Source: Paenibacillus sp. GP183 (lineage in GTDB: Bacteria > Bacillota > Bacilli > Paenibacillales > NBRC-103111). From it: a DNA stretch of 64,000 nucleotides. Every line of letters starts with the position of its first letter. Position 1 is the stretch's first letter. The stretch spans positions 1,612,001-1,676,000 of the forward strand of contig NZ_FNSW01000001.1 in NCBI RefSeq assembly GCF_900104695.1, given 5' to 3'. The notes under the pieces were generated by a model that saw nothing but the letters and a program-made list of their open reading frames with translations, was not told the DNA's origin and searched no databases. This document shows positions 1-8,458 of the stretch, piece after piece. A program made the translations under genes and the position numbers.

Positions 1-473
1 CTATTGACCATGTCGGTGATCTTCTCGCCCTCTTGCTTATGGCTGGTCGTCACGAGGCGTATCGTCCTTGGATCATAGACGTACATTTTTTTCCCTCGCC
101 AGGTCGGTGTACTGTGAGCTTCATCCTGAATGTCTACCACTTTGACTAATTCACTAGCCGTACGTTTACGGGTATCCGGCTTGATTAAGCCGTCAGTTTG
201 CTTTTTTAGCCCCCATGCATCGATTTGCGCCTGCATTTGGTTCACCATCTCATCGCGCTTCGCTGCACCTACCAAGAGCCAAGCCCAATCGCGGTGCTGC
301 GTATTAATGACTGTCTCTGCGAGGCTTGTCCGAAAATTACTGCCCCAAGGTGTTAAAAATAAAATATTAGAGCCTATAAAACAAAGTGCAGCTAGAGTCA
401 TCAGCGTCTTTTTCAACGGACCCCAGCCTGCTTTTATTCCGCTTTTGCGTAGTATATCTGGTTGCGTATTCAT
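1..473 (-). CDS. Probable phosphodiester glycosidase family protein, N-terminal part (runs off window)
   Basis: The minus strand is open from an ATG at 473 to the window edge, about 157 codons. AAGGAG lies 7 nt upstream of the ATG. The product starts with about 15 polar residues, then one hydrophobic segment at roughly 20-36 (TLMTLAALCFIGSNILFL), as in a type II membrane anchor or uncleaved signal. A later stretch, RGKKMYVYDPRTIRLV, resembles the beginning of the NAGPA-type phosphodiester glycosidase domain found in firmicute exopolysaccharide-associated proteins. The catalytic part lies outside the window, so the family call is tentative. A terminator lies upstream of it, so it is a separate transcription unit from the sugar transporter. 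Confidence 0.55.
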   Translation of the reverse strand, partial: MNTQPDILRKSGIKAGWGPLKKTLMTLAALCFIGSNILFLTPWGSNFRTSLAETVINTQHRDWAWLLVGAAKRDEMVNQMQAQIDAWGLKKQTDGLIKPDTRKRTASELVKVVDIQDEAHSTPTWRGKKMYVYDPRTIRLVTTSHKQEGEKITDMVN

Positions 474-713
474 AATTAACTCCTTCTCATCTTTTCCCCT
501 TACAGGATTTGACGCAGCTAACATTCATTAAGTTTAATTTAGGCATGTCGTGCGGCTCTGAAGATCCCCACACACGGCAAAAAGCAACAGTTTTAACTTT
601 TCCACATACATGCTATCACTGCGCTTTTAAAGTCACTACCTATTCTACGGACAAAATGAAGAGTTTACAAGCGTACCGGAAGAGAGTTTATGAACCTTTA
701 TATGGTAGAGTTA

Positions 714-747
714 ACAAAACGGGAGCCTCCCAAAGGAGGCTCCCGTT
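714..747 (-). terminator. Rho-independent terminator of the sugar ABC operon
   Basis: A 13-bp perfect stem (718-730 with 735-747, loop CAAA) is followed on the minus strand by TTTTG. It lies 20 bp after the stop codon of the last permease gene. The rest of 474-766 shows no supportable gene. Confidence 0.85.
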
Positions 748-766
748 CCCGTTTACAATTTTCATC

Positions 767-1642
767 TTATCCCTTTACAGCCCCAACGCTTAGTCCACCG
801 ATAATGTATTTTTGAAAGAATAAAAAGACAAGAAGCGGCGGAATCAGTGTCATGGTAAGAATAGCAAAACGAATATTCCAATTAATCGTTGAGCCTGCAT
901 AAATAATTTTCGAATAGATCGCGGCGGCCAGAGGCAGCATGTCTTCCTGCATCACTAAACTGGACCAGTAAAAGTCATTCCATGTTGTAGAAAATCCAAG
1001 CAAAGCAAGAGTGATCAATATAGGGGTTGATAAAGGTACAGCGATTGACCAAAAACTTTTCAGATCTGATGCGCCATCCATTTTTGCCGCCTCAAGCAGC
1101 TCCTTATGAATACTGTCGAAAAAGTTTTTTAACAATAACAAAAAGAATGCATTTGCTCCGGCAGGCAGCCAAAAAGCCCAATAGCTATTCAGGAGTCCCA
1201 AGCTTTTGAGGTTTAAAAAATTGGGTATCAGATACGTGTTAGCAGGAATTAACAGGGTAGAAAGAAAGTAAAGGGTTATCCATTTTTTCATTGGTACTTG
1301 CAGGTGGGCCAAGCTGAATGCGGCCATTCCAAGGAAGGTTAAAGAAATGATGGTGTTTCCCAGATAAATGAATACGGTATTTTTGAAATATAAGAATATA
1401 TTCAGATAAGTAAAGGATTCATGGTAATTTTTCCATAACCACACCTTTGGAAAGAACGGCGCCGGGAAAGCAAAAAATTCTTTCGTCGATTTTAATGAAT
1501 TCAGGAAGGTGTTCACAAACGGATACAGCATGGAAATTGAAATGAGTATAATGCACAGTACCATTAGGGTATAAATGACCTTGACCCCGAATTTTCTGAA
1601 ATCATAACGAGACATGATGGCGCGGTCTTCAGTTGACTTCAT
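767..1642 (-). CDS. Carbohydrate ABC transporter permease, MalG-type
   Basis: The product (291 aa) is an inner-membrane permease of the MalG/LacG class. It has six predicted membrane segments, starting at about residue 20, and the cytoplasmic EAA loop EAAKMDGAS near residue 185, which contacts the ATPase. It ends in the characteristic GAVKG. The start overlaps the stop of the preceding permease gene by 4 bp (ATGA), and GGAGGTGA lies just upstream, so translation is coupled. It is the last gene of the binding protein-permease-permease operon. No ATP-binding gene is present; such systems usually share an MsmK-like ATPase encoded elsewhere. The substrate is unknown but probably an oligosaccharide. 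Confidence 0.9.
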   Translation of the reverse strand: MKSTEDRAIMSRYDFRKFGVKVIYTLMVLCIILISISMLYPFVNTFLNSLKSTKEFFAFPAPFFPKVWLWKNYHESFTYLNIFLYFKNTVFIYLGNTIISLTFLGMAAFSLAHLQVPMKKWITLYFLSTLLIPANTYLIPNFLNLKSLGLLNSYWAFWLPAGANAFFLLLLKNFFDSIHKELLEAAKMDGASDLKSFWSIAVPLSTPILITLALLGFSTTWNDFYWSSLVMQEDMLPLAAAIYSKIIYAGSTINWNIRFAILTMTLIPPLLVFLFFQKYIIGGLSVGAVKG

Positions 1643-2544
1643 GCTTCTTCACCTCCGCGTCTGATTCTAATGGTGAGAATGGAGAAGATCACCAATACGA
1701 CAAACATGATAGTGCCCATAGCACTGGCTTTACCGAAGTTAAAGAATACAAATGCTTCTCTGGTGGTTAAAAGCAAATAAGTCAATGTCGCATTATCCGG
1801 TCCCCCGCCAAACATCAGCAATTGGGACTGAAAGCTTTGGGAAGTGGCGATTAATTGCAGCACAAGCAGCAATAATATTAAATTTTTTATGCCGGGCAGC
1901 GTAACATAGCGAATACGATTCCAAACACTGGCCCCATCTATTTCAGCAGCTTCATACAAATCCTTGGGAATCGTGGAAAGACCGGCGATATAAATTAAGG
2001 TTGTGCTCCCAAAATTTTGCCAGGTCTCCAAAATAATAAGGGAAAACATCGCATTAGCCTTGCTATAAAAGTCAATGCCCGCTATTCCCAAAGTATTTAA
2101 AAAAGAATTAATCGGACCCACAGCATCATAAAACCATTGCCACATTCCATAAAGTACAATCGCCGGAATTATGCTTGGCAGGTAACCTACAATCCGTGCC
2201 GGTCCTTTAAACCATTTCAATTCGGAAACGGCAATGGCCATTGCAATAGGAACCCAAAACCCAAGCAATAGCGCTAATCCCATAAATAACAGTGTATTTT
2301 TTATGGCTGTATAAAAGTCAGGGTTACTTAACACTTCGATATAGTTTTGTAAACCGACAAATGTATTACCGCTGACAAAATCTACCGAATAAAAACTATA
2401 GGCAATACCTTTATATATGGGTATCCATAAAAATATTAAAAAGATGACTATTTCAGGAATCAAAAATAGCAAACCCCAAAAATACCACCGTATTTTTCTG
2501 CGAGATGCCGATTTCGTGATTGGAGTTGTCAGCTGCAAATCCAT
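1639..2544 (-). CDS. Carbohydrate ABC transporter permease, MalF-type
   Basis: The product (301 aa) has six predicted membrane helices, the first at about 20-45, and an EAA loop (EAAEIDGASVWNRI) near residue 198. Length and topology fit the UgpA/MalF class without a large periplasmic insertion. GGGGAG precedes the ATG by about 10 nt. It pairs with the MalG-type permease next to it and the lipoprotein encoded upstream. The downstream gene overlaps it by 4 bp. Confidence 0.9.
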   Translation of the reverse strand: MDLQLTTPITKSASRRKIRWYFWGLLFLIPEIVIFLIFLWIPIYKGIAYSFYSVDFVSGNTFVGLQNYIEVLSNPDFYTAIKNTLLFMGLALLLGFWVPIAMAIAVSELKWFKGPARIVGYLPSIIPAIVLYGMWQWFYDAVGPINSFLNTLGIAGIDFYSKANAMFSLIILETWQNFGSTTLIYIAGLSTIPKDLYEAAEIDGASVWNRIRYVTLPGIKNLILLLLVLQLIATSQSFQSQLLMFGGGPDNATLTYLLLTTREAFVFFNFGKASAMGTIMFVVLVIFSILTIRIRRGGEEA

Positions 2545-2626
2545 AAATTTTACACTCCCCGTATTATCTTTAAAAAAGGGCCTAATACTGTTGCCAGCAT
2601 AGACCCCATTTCCCTTCCTTCAAGCT

Positions 2627-4069
2627 TTATTCAACTTTAACTTTGTCGAAAGAACCCTTTTGGACTTTAGCCGCTGAATCATCCAGTATTTGCTTCAAAT
2701 CCAGCGCACCTTTGCTCGTAAATACCTTTTGAATCGCGTTTGACATTTCCAGATAATAGGCTTGAGTCTCATAAGTTGCTTCCGGTTTGGATTCAAGCAA
2801 CTTGTTTAATTCAGGAGAATACTTATACACATTATCATGCTTTTCCAACAAGGCATTATATTTTTTTCCATAATCCGAGTTGTCATTCCAATAGTTGATC
2901 AGTTGGGGAACATAGACTTGATTTTTGGCTTTTTGAGCTTTAATTTGGGTGTCAATCGAATCCAGATAGGCATCCGTAAAATATTCATCCACTACAAAAT
3001 TGAATGCCGCTTGCTGCTGCTCTTTGGTTGCCAATCCATTGATAACCTTGTAATTTCCGCCAGCCACACCGATATGTTTGCCGCCTTTAGTCATCGATGG
3101 AATTGGATATAAGAGTACATCATCTTTACTAAGTCCGCCTTGGTTGATGGCTCCATCAAGAGCATTACCGCTTCCGCACATAACCATTGCGCCGCGGCCT
3201 TGGTTGAATAGCGTCAGTGCATCGCCGTAACCAAGCGCCCAGTTTTGTGGAATCACATTTGCGTCCTTCAAATCCTTATAAAATTGCAGCGCCTTAAGTC
3301 CGGCATCCGAATTAAAGGCTGCTGTTACTTTTCCGCCTGCTACGGTTTCAATTTCTCCGCCCGCCGAATATAAGAAGTTCGTCCAGTTCCAACCTGCCTC
3401 GGTTCCTTTACCCATCGGGATAAATCCGGCTATTCCTTTGCCTGGATCGTTGACTGCCTTCGCAGCCTTTATCAGATCATCCCAAGTCCAATCAAGCGGC
3501 GGCAATGCGACCCCTTTATCTGCAAACAGTTTTTTGTTAATGGTGATCGTCATTCCATAAGCATCAATAGGAATTCCGTATGTTTTTCCTTCTATAATAA
3601 ATGGTTTTAGCGCAAACTCATTCAGATCTTTGGTATATTTCCATTTGGACAAATTATCGGTTAGATCCAAGATCCATTTCTTTCCTGACAACAGCTTACC
3701 TTCCGTTGCCCAAGTGGTAAATTCGGTTTGCGCACTATTGGAAGCCATCTTGATGGCAACCTCCGTATTTTCGTACTTCCAATATTTTGGAGTGATCGTC
3801 ACATTGGGATTCTTGGCTGTAAATCTTTTGATTTTCGCATCTAGGGTTGCATTTTCTTCTGTTTTATCAGCCGGATATGCGTAAGCAGTGATACTCACCG
3901 GTGCTGCCGGTACTGGTGTTGCTGGTGCAGGTGTTGCACTTGCAGCATTACTTGCCGGCTTAGGTGTATCCGTAGCTGTGGTTGCCGTCTTACTTGGAGT
4001 TCCTCCACAGGCTGACAGCACAAGGATCAGTGCAAGAAAACTAAGAACCAAACTCTTATTCATTCTCAT
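2627..4069 (-). CDS. Sugar ABC transporter substrate-binding lipoprotein (family 1)
   Basis: The open frame extends to 4102, but the ATG at 4069 has GAGGGG at the right spacing and yields a clean lipoprotein signal peptide: MRMNK, a hydrophobic core, then lipobox LSAC with Cys21. That gives 480 aa. A Thr/Ala/Pro-rich linker (about 25-60) leads into a type 1 extracellular solute-binding fold. The role is to capture a sugar at the outer face of the membrane and deliver it to the two permeases encoded downstream. A cre-like sequence sits between promoter and ribosome site, which suggests carbon catabolite control. The response-regulator gene directly upstream is a plausible activator. Confidence 0.9.
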   Translation of the reverse strand: MRMNKSLVLSFLALILVLSACGGTPSKTATTATDTPKPASNAASATPAPATPVPAAPVSITAYAYPADKTEENATLDAKIKRFTAKNPNVTITPKYWKYENTEVAIKMASNSAQTEFTTWATEGKLLSGKKWILDLTDNLSKWKYTKDLNEFALKPFIIEGKTYGIPIDAYGMTITINKKLFADKGVALPPLDWTWDDLIKAAKAVNDPGKGIAGFIPMGKGTEAGWNWTNFLYSAGGEIETVAGGKVTAAFNSDAGLKALQFYKDLKDANVIPQNWALGYGDALTLFNQGRGAMVMCGSGNALDGAINQGGLSKDDVLLYPIPSMTKGGKHIGVAGGNYKVINGLATKEQQQAAFNFVVDEYFTDAYLDSIDTQIKAQKAKNQVYVPQLINYWNDNSDYGKKYNALLEKHDNVYKYSPELNKLLESKPEATYETQAYYLEMSNAIQKVFTSKGALDLKQILDDSAAKVQKGSFDKVKVE

Positions 4070-4083
4070 TTTATTTCCCCTCT

Positions 4084-4097
4084 CGATAACGTTTACA
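4084..4097 (-). promoter_or_regulatory. cre-like CcpA site before the sugar-binding protein gene
   Basis: On the minus strand the sequence is TGTAAACGTTATCG, which matches 13 of 14 positions of the cre consensus TGWAANCGNTNWCA. It lies about 10 bp downstream of a TATAAT box and 15 bp before the start codon. Binding there would block initiation or early elongation. Inferred from sequence only. Confidence 0.65.
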
Positions 4098-4106
4098 TGC
4101 ACTTAT

Positions 4107-4112
4107 ATTATA
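4107..4112 (-). promoter_or_regulatory. Probable -10 box (TATAAT) of the sugar ABC operon
   Basis: A perfect TATAAT on the minus strand lies 38 bp before the start at 4069. No good -35 hexamer is present 16-18 bp upstream, which fits a promoter needing an activator such as the neighbouring AraC-type regulator. Confidence 0.5.
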
Positions 4113-4178
4113 AAACCCCCTTAAGTTCCATGACGATGTGCGATATTATGATAAAGCAGTGTTTAATTATGGTACCTG

Positions 4179-5459
4179 TTAATGTTTGAACTCGGAGGGG
4201 TTGACGCCAAAATACTTTTTAAAAATTTTGCTGAAATGCTCCGGTGATTCATACCCAATCTCATCTGAAATCTCATATCTGCGTTTTTCAGTGGTTAAAA
4301 GCAGCCGCTTTGCTTCTTCCATTCTTAGCTTGGTCACATAATCCCAAAGATTAATGCCCACGATCTTTTTAAATAAATAGCTCAAATAATTAGGGCTCAA
4401 AAATACAGATTCAGCGATATCTTGCAGTTTCAAGCCTTTTTGACGAAAGTTTTTCTCTATGTACTGAATAGTGCTTTGAATAAAGCTGTTATTCTCCTCC
4501 GGTTTGCCAAAATCCTCAATGTAGAACACATGATGATCCTTATGTATTTCACTCCAATGAATCGCTTCATTCGCTTCTTTATTTATTTCCACCCAGTTCC
4601 GAATGCCTTCTTTAATTCGGCTGATCCCGATCACACTTTTCATATTGATATAGGTAAGCAGATTATTGTGCAGCAATTGGGCGATCATCGTTTGCTGATT
4701 GAGCCGAGTTGTCATATCCATCTCCTCTTGTGAAAATTGGAGCACGACTGAAATGGTATGACTCCCGCTGTAGAAAGCAATACTTTCCCATTTGTTTAAC
4801 GTTTCCTCAATGACATTTAATGACGCATATTTCAATAAATTCCGATCACGAAAAGAACTGATTTCAAGCTCCAATAAACCGGCTTTTGTTAAATCGAGCT
4901 TAATTACTAACATACAATAGTAGGGTCCGTCTAACCGATAGCCCAAATAGCTGAATACTTCCTCAATTTCAGATTCACTAATCCCTTCCGAAACCAATTC
5001 GTTCAAGATATAGTTTCGACTGGAAGCCATATCTTCAAAAGAGAATTTATGATTAAACATAGTGTCCGTAATGGAACGTAATTGCACTTCTCTTTCCATC
5101 AACAGAGCATGTGACACTCGAATTAACTCTGCGGGACTAATCGGTTTCACGATGTATTCCTTGACCCCAAACCTCAACGCTTTCTGAGCATATTCAAATT
5201 CACCATGGGCTGACAAAACAACTATAGGAATCGTAGGCTTCTCCACAAAAATAGTTTCAATGAGTTCAATACCATTCATCAGGTCCATTTGAATATCGGT
5301 TATCACAAAATCGATTCTTTCCAAGCGAATATAATCAAGTGCTTCAAATCCGTTATGCGCTATGAATATTTCTGAGACAGCCAGATGGGAGTTGGTTAGG
5401 ACGGTAGCCACGCCGTCACAAATCATAGGTTCGTCATCCACGACTAAAATGTTATACAC
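4179..5459 (-). CDS. Response regulator, YesN/AraC type
   Basis: The product (426 aa) begins with a CheY-like receiver: acidic pocket VVDDE at 6-10, phospho-acceptor Asp55 (VITD), and the conserved Lys in VKPIS near 117. A variable middle region leads to an AraC-type double helix-turn-helix in the last 100 residues (LQDIAESVFLSPNYLSYLFKK and the second helix pair ending GVNPSEFKH). It follows its partner sensor kinase by 23 bp. The solute-binding gene comes next on the same strand, so it is the likely activator of that transporter operon. Confidence 0.9.
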   Translation of the reverse strand: MYNILVVDDEPMICDGVATVLTNSHLAVSEIFIAHNGFEALDYIRLERIDFVITDIQMDLMNGIELIETIFVEKPTIPIVVLSAHGEFEYAQKALRFGVKEYIVKPISPAELIRVSHALLMEREVQLRSITDTMFNHKFSFEDMASSRNYILNELVSEGISESEIEEVFSYLGYRLDGPYYCMLVIKLDLTKAGLLELEISSFRDRNLLKYASLNVIEETLNKWESIAFYSGSHTISVVLQFSQEEMDMTTRLNQQTMIAQLLHNNLLTYINMKSVIGISRIKEGIRNWVEINKEANEAIHWSEIHKDHHVFYIEDFGKPEENNSFIQSTIQYIEKNFRQKGLKLQDIAESVFLSPNYLSYLFKKIVGINLWDYVTKLRMEEAKRLLLTTEKRRYEISDEIGYESPEHFSKIFKKYFGVNPSEFKH

Positions 5460-5482
5460 TCTGCAGCCTCCCTTCTAAAAAT

Positions 5483-7255
5483 TTAACTTTCTCCTGTTAT
5501 GGCAGGTATCAGGATAATAGCCCTGGTTCCACCCTCCGGTCTGATCTCATAATGTAAGCCGAAGGTATCGCCAAAATGTAGCTTGATTCTTTTATTAACA
5601 TTCATGATGCCAAAGCCTGTATTAGGAATAACTCCATCCAAAATATCGTTTAACCTGCTTAAATCCGTTAATTTATAGCCATTATCTTCAATCATGATCC
5701 TAAGCATACCCTCATAGGTTTTAAGGGATATCCATAATTGTCCATCTTGTTCCATATTCCGAATCCCATGGATAATCGCGTTTTCCACCAGAGGCTGCAG
5801 AACCACTTTGGGGATCAAAAAGGGCTTAACCTCCTCTTCTACATCCCAATTAATCTGGAAAGAGTAACGGTATCTTTTTAACTGCAGCCTTAAGTAGGCT
5901 TCTACATGGTTAAGCTCTTCAGAAATTTGGATCAATGTTTTACCGCGGCTTAGGCCGATTCGCATCAACATTGAAAGATCATGGATCATTTCGGCTGATT
6001 CCGAATCTCCTTCCTTGGTAGTCCGCCAATAAATCGATTCAAGGGTGTTATAAAGTAGATGAGGGTTGATTTGTGAATGGAGGATGGTTAATTCGGCTTC
6101 CTTATGTTTTAATTCCAGATCATATTTATCATGAATGGATTGATTTAACCGTTTGGTCATATCAATAAATGAATTGTTTAATAATCCGATTTCATCCTTT
6201 CGATTGATCTGATAGTCGCTCATTAAGGGTTTTCCGGGTTCAAAAGATCGAGTTAATCGGGCTAGTCGGGACAAAGGATTTAGAATATATCTGAAAAAGT
6301 AAATGCTCGTAATGATTAAAACAAAAAAGTAAGCCATCATCAAATAGTTAACCAATTGCCGCATGGCCACATGCTCGCCGATAATCGAATTAACAGGAAT
6401 TTGGAAAAGCAATTTGGTATCGCTGTCTGAACTCGAATGAAAGACGTATAACCAGGAATGTCCCTCTTCTTGCGCCGTATAGACGCCCGATAAAGAATTT
6501 GAAATAGCTGCTGGAAGCTTAAAAGAGGACCCAATTTCGAAGCCTGCCGTATTCGCCATTATGACATTTTCGTTATTTAAAAGGAGAATCCTTCCGTCTT
6601 TTGGAATTTTGAGAGGCTCCAGATCTTTTTGCAGCAAATAATCCAACCCGGTCATCACGGCAACTCCAACGGGCATATTATCGCCTATCGTGTTATTCAT
6701 TCGTCTTATGTAAGCAGTTGTTTTCAGATGTTCCGGATTATTTCCCCATTGGTCGATAATCTTGATGATACCGCTGCCTCTTGCGCTTACCGCATCTTGA
6801 AACCAACTCTGCGATGCGATTTGGGCAGAGTAAAAAACCCCTTTTTGCAGGATTTCCGGAGGGGGTGCGAATGGATAGGAATCGGTAAGCTCAGGGATAA
6901 AGATCGAGAAGTTAATAGGATTTTTGGAGTAGTTCGAGAGCAGCGAATCCAAGACCAAATATTTTTGCAATCTCTCGTATTCGGATAAAGAAGACACATC
7001 AAACATTCTTTGAGTTTCCGGGGTAATCATTAATTTCTCTGTAATCCCGTCGATAGAGGTGATATCCCGATCCAACGTTAAATGACTTGTTTTGACCAAT
7101 TGAAACAACGTATTCCCCATTTGATCTTCAGTGATCGAAGCAACCTTGACCGAAACAATCCAATATACAAGCAATATGGGGATAACAACCAGAAATACAA
7201 AAAAAACGATTAATTTTTGAATCAAATTCATTTTTGAGGGCAATATCAAATTCAA
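5483..7255 (-). CDS. Sensor histidine kinase, YesM type
   Basis: The protein has an N-terminal membrane helix, a large extracytoplasmic sensing domain, a second helix near residues 315-340, a HAMP segment, then the His_kinase domain with the motif QINPHLLYNTLE and a HATPase_c domain (VENAIIHG, GFGIMNV). The frame is open to a TTG at 7276, directly after the previous stop. The only good ribosome site (GGAGG) lies inside that extension. I therefore prefer the TTG at 7255; ATG 7231 is another possibility. It is paired with the regulator encoded 23 bp downstream and probably senses the sugar carried by one of the two flanking importers. Confidence 0.85.
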   Translation of the reverse strand: MNLILPSKMNLIQKLIVFFVFLVVIPILLVYWIVSVKVASITEDQMGNTLFQLVKTSHLTLDRDITSIDGITEKLMITPETQRMFDVSSLSEYERLQKYLVLDSLLSNYSKNPINFSIFIPELTDSYPFAPPPEILQKGVFYSAQIASQSWFQDAVSARGSGIIKIIDQWGNNPEHLKTTAYIRRMNNTIGDNMPVGVAVMTGLDYLLQKDLEPLKIPKDGRILLLNNENVIMANTAGFEIGSSFKLPAAISNSLSGVYTAQEEGHSWLYVFHSSSDSDTKLLFQIPVNSIIGEHVAMRQLVNYLMMAYFFVLIITSIYFFRYILNPLSRLARLTRSFEPGKPLMSDYQINRKDEIGLLNNSFIDMTKRLNQSIHDKYDLELKHKEAELTILHSQINPHLLYNTLESIYWRTTKEGDSESAEMIHDLSMLMRIGLSRGKTLIQISEELNHVEAYLRLQLKRYRYSFQINWDVEEEVKPFLIPKVVLQPLVENAIIHGIRNMEQDGQLWISLKTYEGMLRIMIEDNGYKLTDLSRLNDILDGVIPNTGFGIMNVNKRIKLHFGDTFGLHYEIRPEGGTRAIILIPAITGES

Positions 7256-7276
7256 TCGATCATTCGCCTCCACCAA

Positions 7277-8455
7277 TTAAAAAGATGAGTTCACGCTTTG
7301 CTCCTGGCGATATTCAGATGGTGTAGTGCCATACTTCTTGCGAAAGACTTGCGAGAAATGACGCAAATCATGGTAGCCGATCCTCTCGGTGATGTCGATG
7401 AGCTTCAACTTTGGATTGAGCAGCAGCTGCTTGGCCTGCTCCAGCCGCAGATGGATGACGTACTCCTTGAAGCCTTGGCCTGTCTTCTGCTTAAATAATT
7501 GACTGAAGTAGGCCGGGTTCAAATAAACAATGGAGGCTACCTTCTCTAAGGATAAATCCGCATGATAGTGCGTACGTATATATTGCAGCGCTACTTCAAT
7601 GGAACGATCGCTGCCGTTAGCGTAATACTCGTATATTTGCGTGGCAGACGCTTGACGCATGCGCTGAACCTCAGCAGGCACAGCCTGGAACTGCTCAATC
7701 CGCTCGGTGCTCATAATCTGGAACGGCACTCGTAAATATTTGATCAGATGCCCTCGCAATTCTTCAATGAGCGACTGCAATCGGGTGCCATCAGGCAGTG
7801 TAACCAGGCCCAGCAGACTTTTGCTGTCGTATAAGGTTACGAAGCCCTTGCCATGTTTCTCGATCAGCTCGAGGAGTACGTTCTCAATGATGAAATTGTC
7901 GAGCTGCACGACTTTGTCGCTCTCCATTTTGACCATGATGAGGAAGAAATGGGGATGTTTATCCATGAAGGGCTTCATATCGATCCGCCCTGTGTCAAGC
8001 CCCATCGCCCAGCGCTGGAAAACGGCTTCCTGCAAATATTTGCGATTGCTCTTCAGCTGCAGCATTTCCTCCGTATGCTCGGTTTCCCGAACGACCTCCT
8101 CGCCAAGCTTCTCCACCATTTCGTTCAATGCATCCTTGCCAAAAGGCTTGAGCAAATAATCCTTTGCCCCTAATCGAATGGCCTCTTGTGCATATGCAAA
8201 CTCGGAATAGGCTGAGATCACTACCCATTTCACTAACGGGTGACGGTGGCGAGAGATGTCCATAAGCTGGAGGCCGGTCATGCCCGGCATCAAGATATCT
8301 GTAAACACAATGTTCATGGGTTGGGTGCGCAGCAGCGCCATCGCTTGCTCGGCATTCGCCGCCAAGTGAATACGGTATTGCGGAAAGCTGCTCAGCAGCG
8401 TGCGCTCAATCCCCTTTCGAATAGCGCTTTCATCATCAACGATAAGAATGTGCAT
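7277..8455 (-). CDS. Response regulator, YesN/AraC type
   Basis: The product (392 aa) has a receiver domain with acidic residues DDE at 7-9, phospho-acceptor Asp53 (FTDILMPGM) and the conserved Lys in LLKPFG. A linker region leads to a C-terminal AraC-type DNA-binding domain (LSLEKVASIVYLNPAYFSQLF near 295-315, and GTTPSEYRQ near the end). The gene starts 3 bp after the stop of its cognate kinase. Two complete kinase/regulator pairs lie back to back here, each next to one importer. Confidence 0.9.
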   Translation of the reverse strand: MHILIVDDESAIRKGIERTLLSSFPQYRIHLAANAEQAMALLRTQPMNIVFTDILMPGMTGLQLMDISRHRHPLVKWVVISAYSEFAYAQEAIRLGAKDYLLKPFGKDALNEMVEKLGEEVVRETEHTEEMLQLKSNRKYLQEAVFQRWAMGLDTGRIDMKPFMDKHPHFFLIMVKMESDKVVQLDNFIIENVLLELIEKHGKGFVTLYDSKSLLGLVTLPDGTRLQSLIEELRGHLIKYLRVPFQIMSTERIEQFQAVPAEVQRMRQASATQIYEYYANGSDRSIEVALQYIRTHYHADLSLEKVASIVYLNPAYFSQLFKQKTGQGFKEYVIHLRLEQAKQLLLNPKLKLIDITERIGYHDLRHFSQVFRKKYGTTPSEYRQEQSVNSSF

Positions 8456-8458
8456 AAA

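Noticed and set aside
130-793. Plus-strand open frames near the window start
   Set aside because: They oppose the minus-strand gene at 1-473, or run through the terminator at 714-747, and have no recognisable product.
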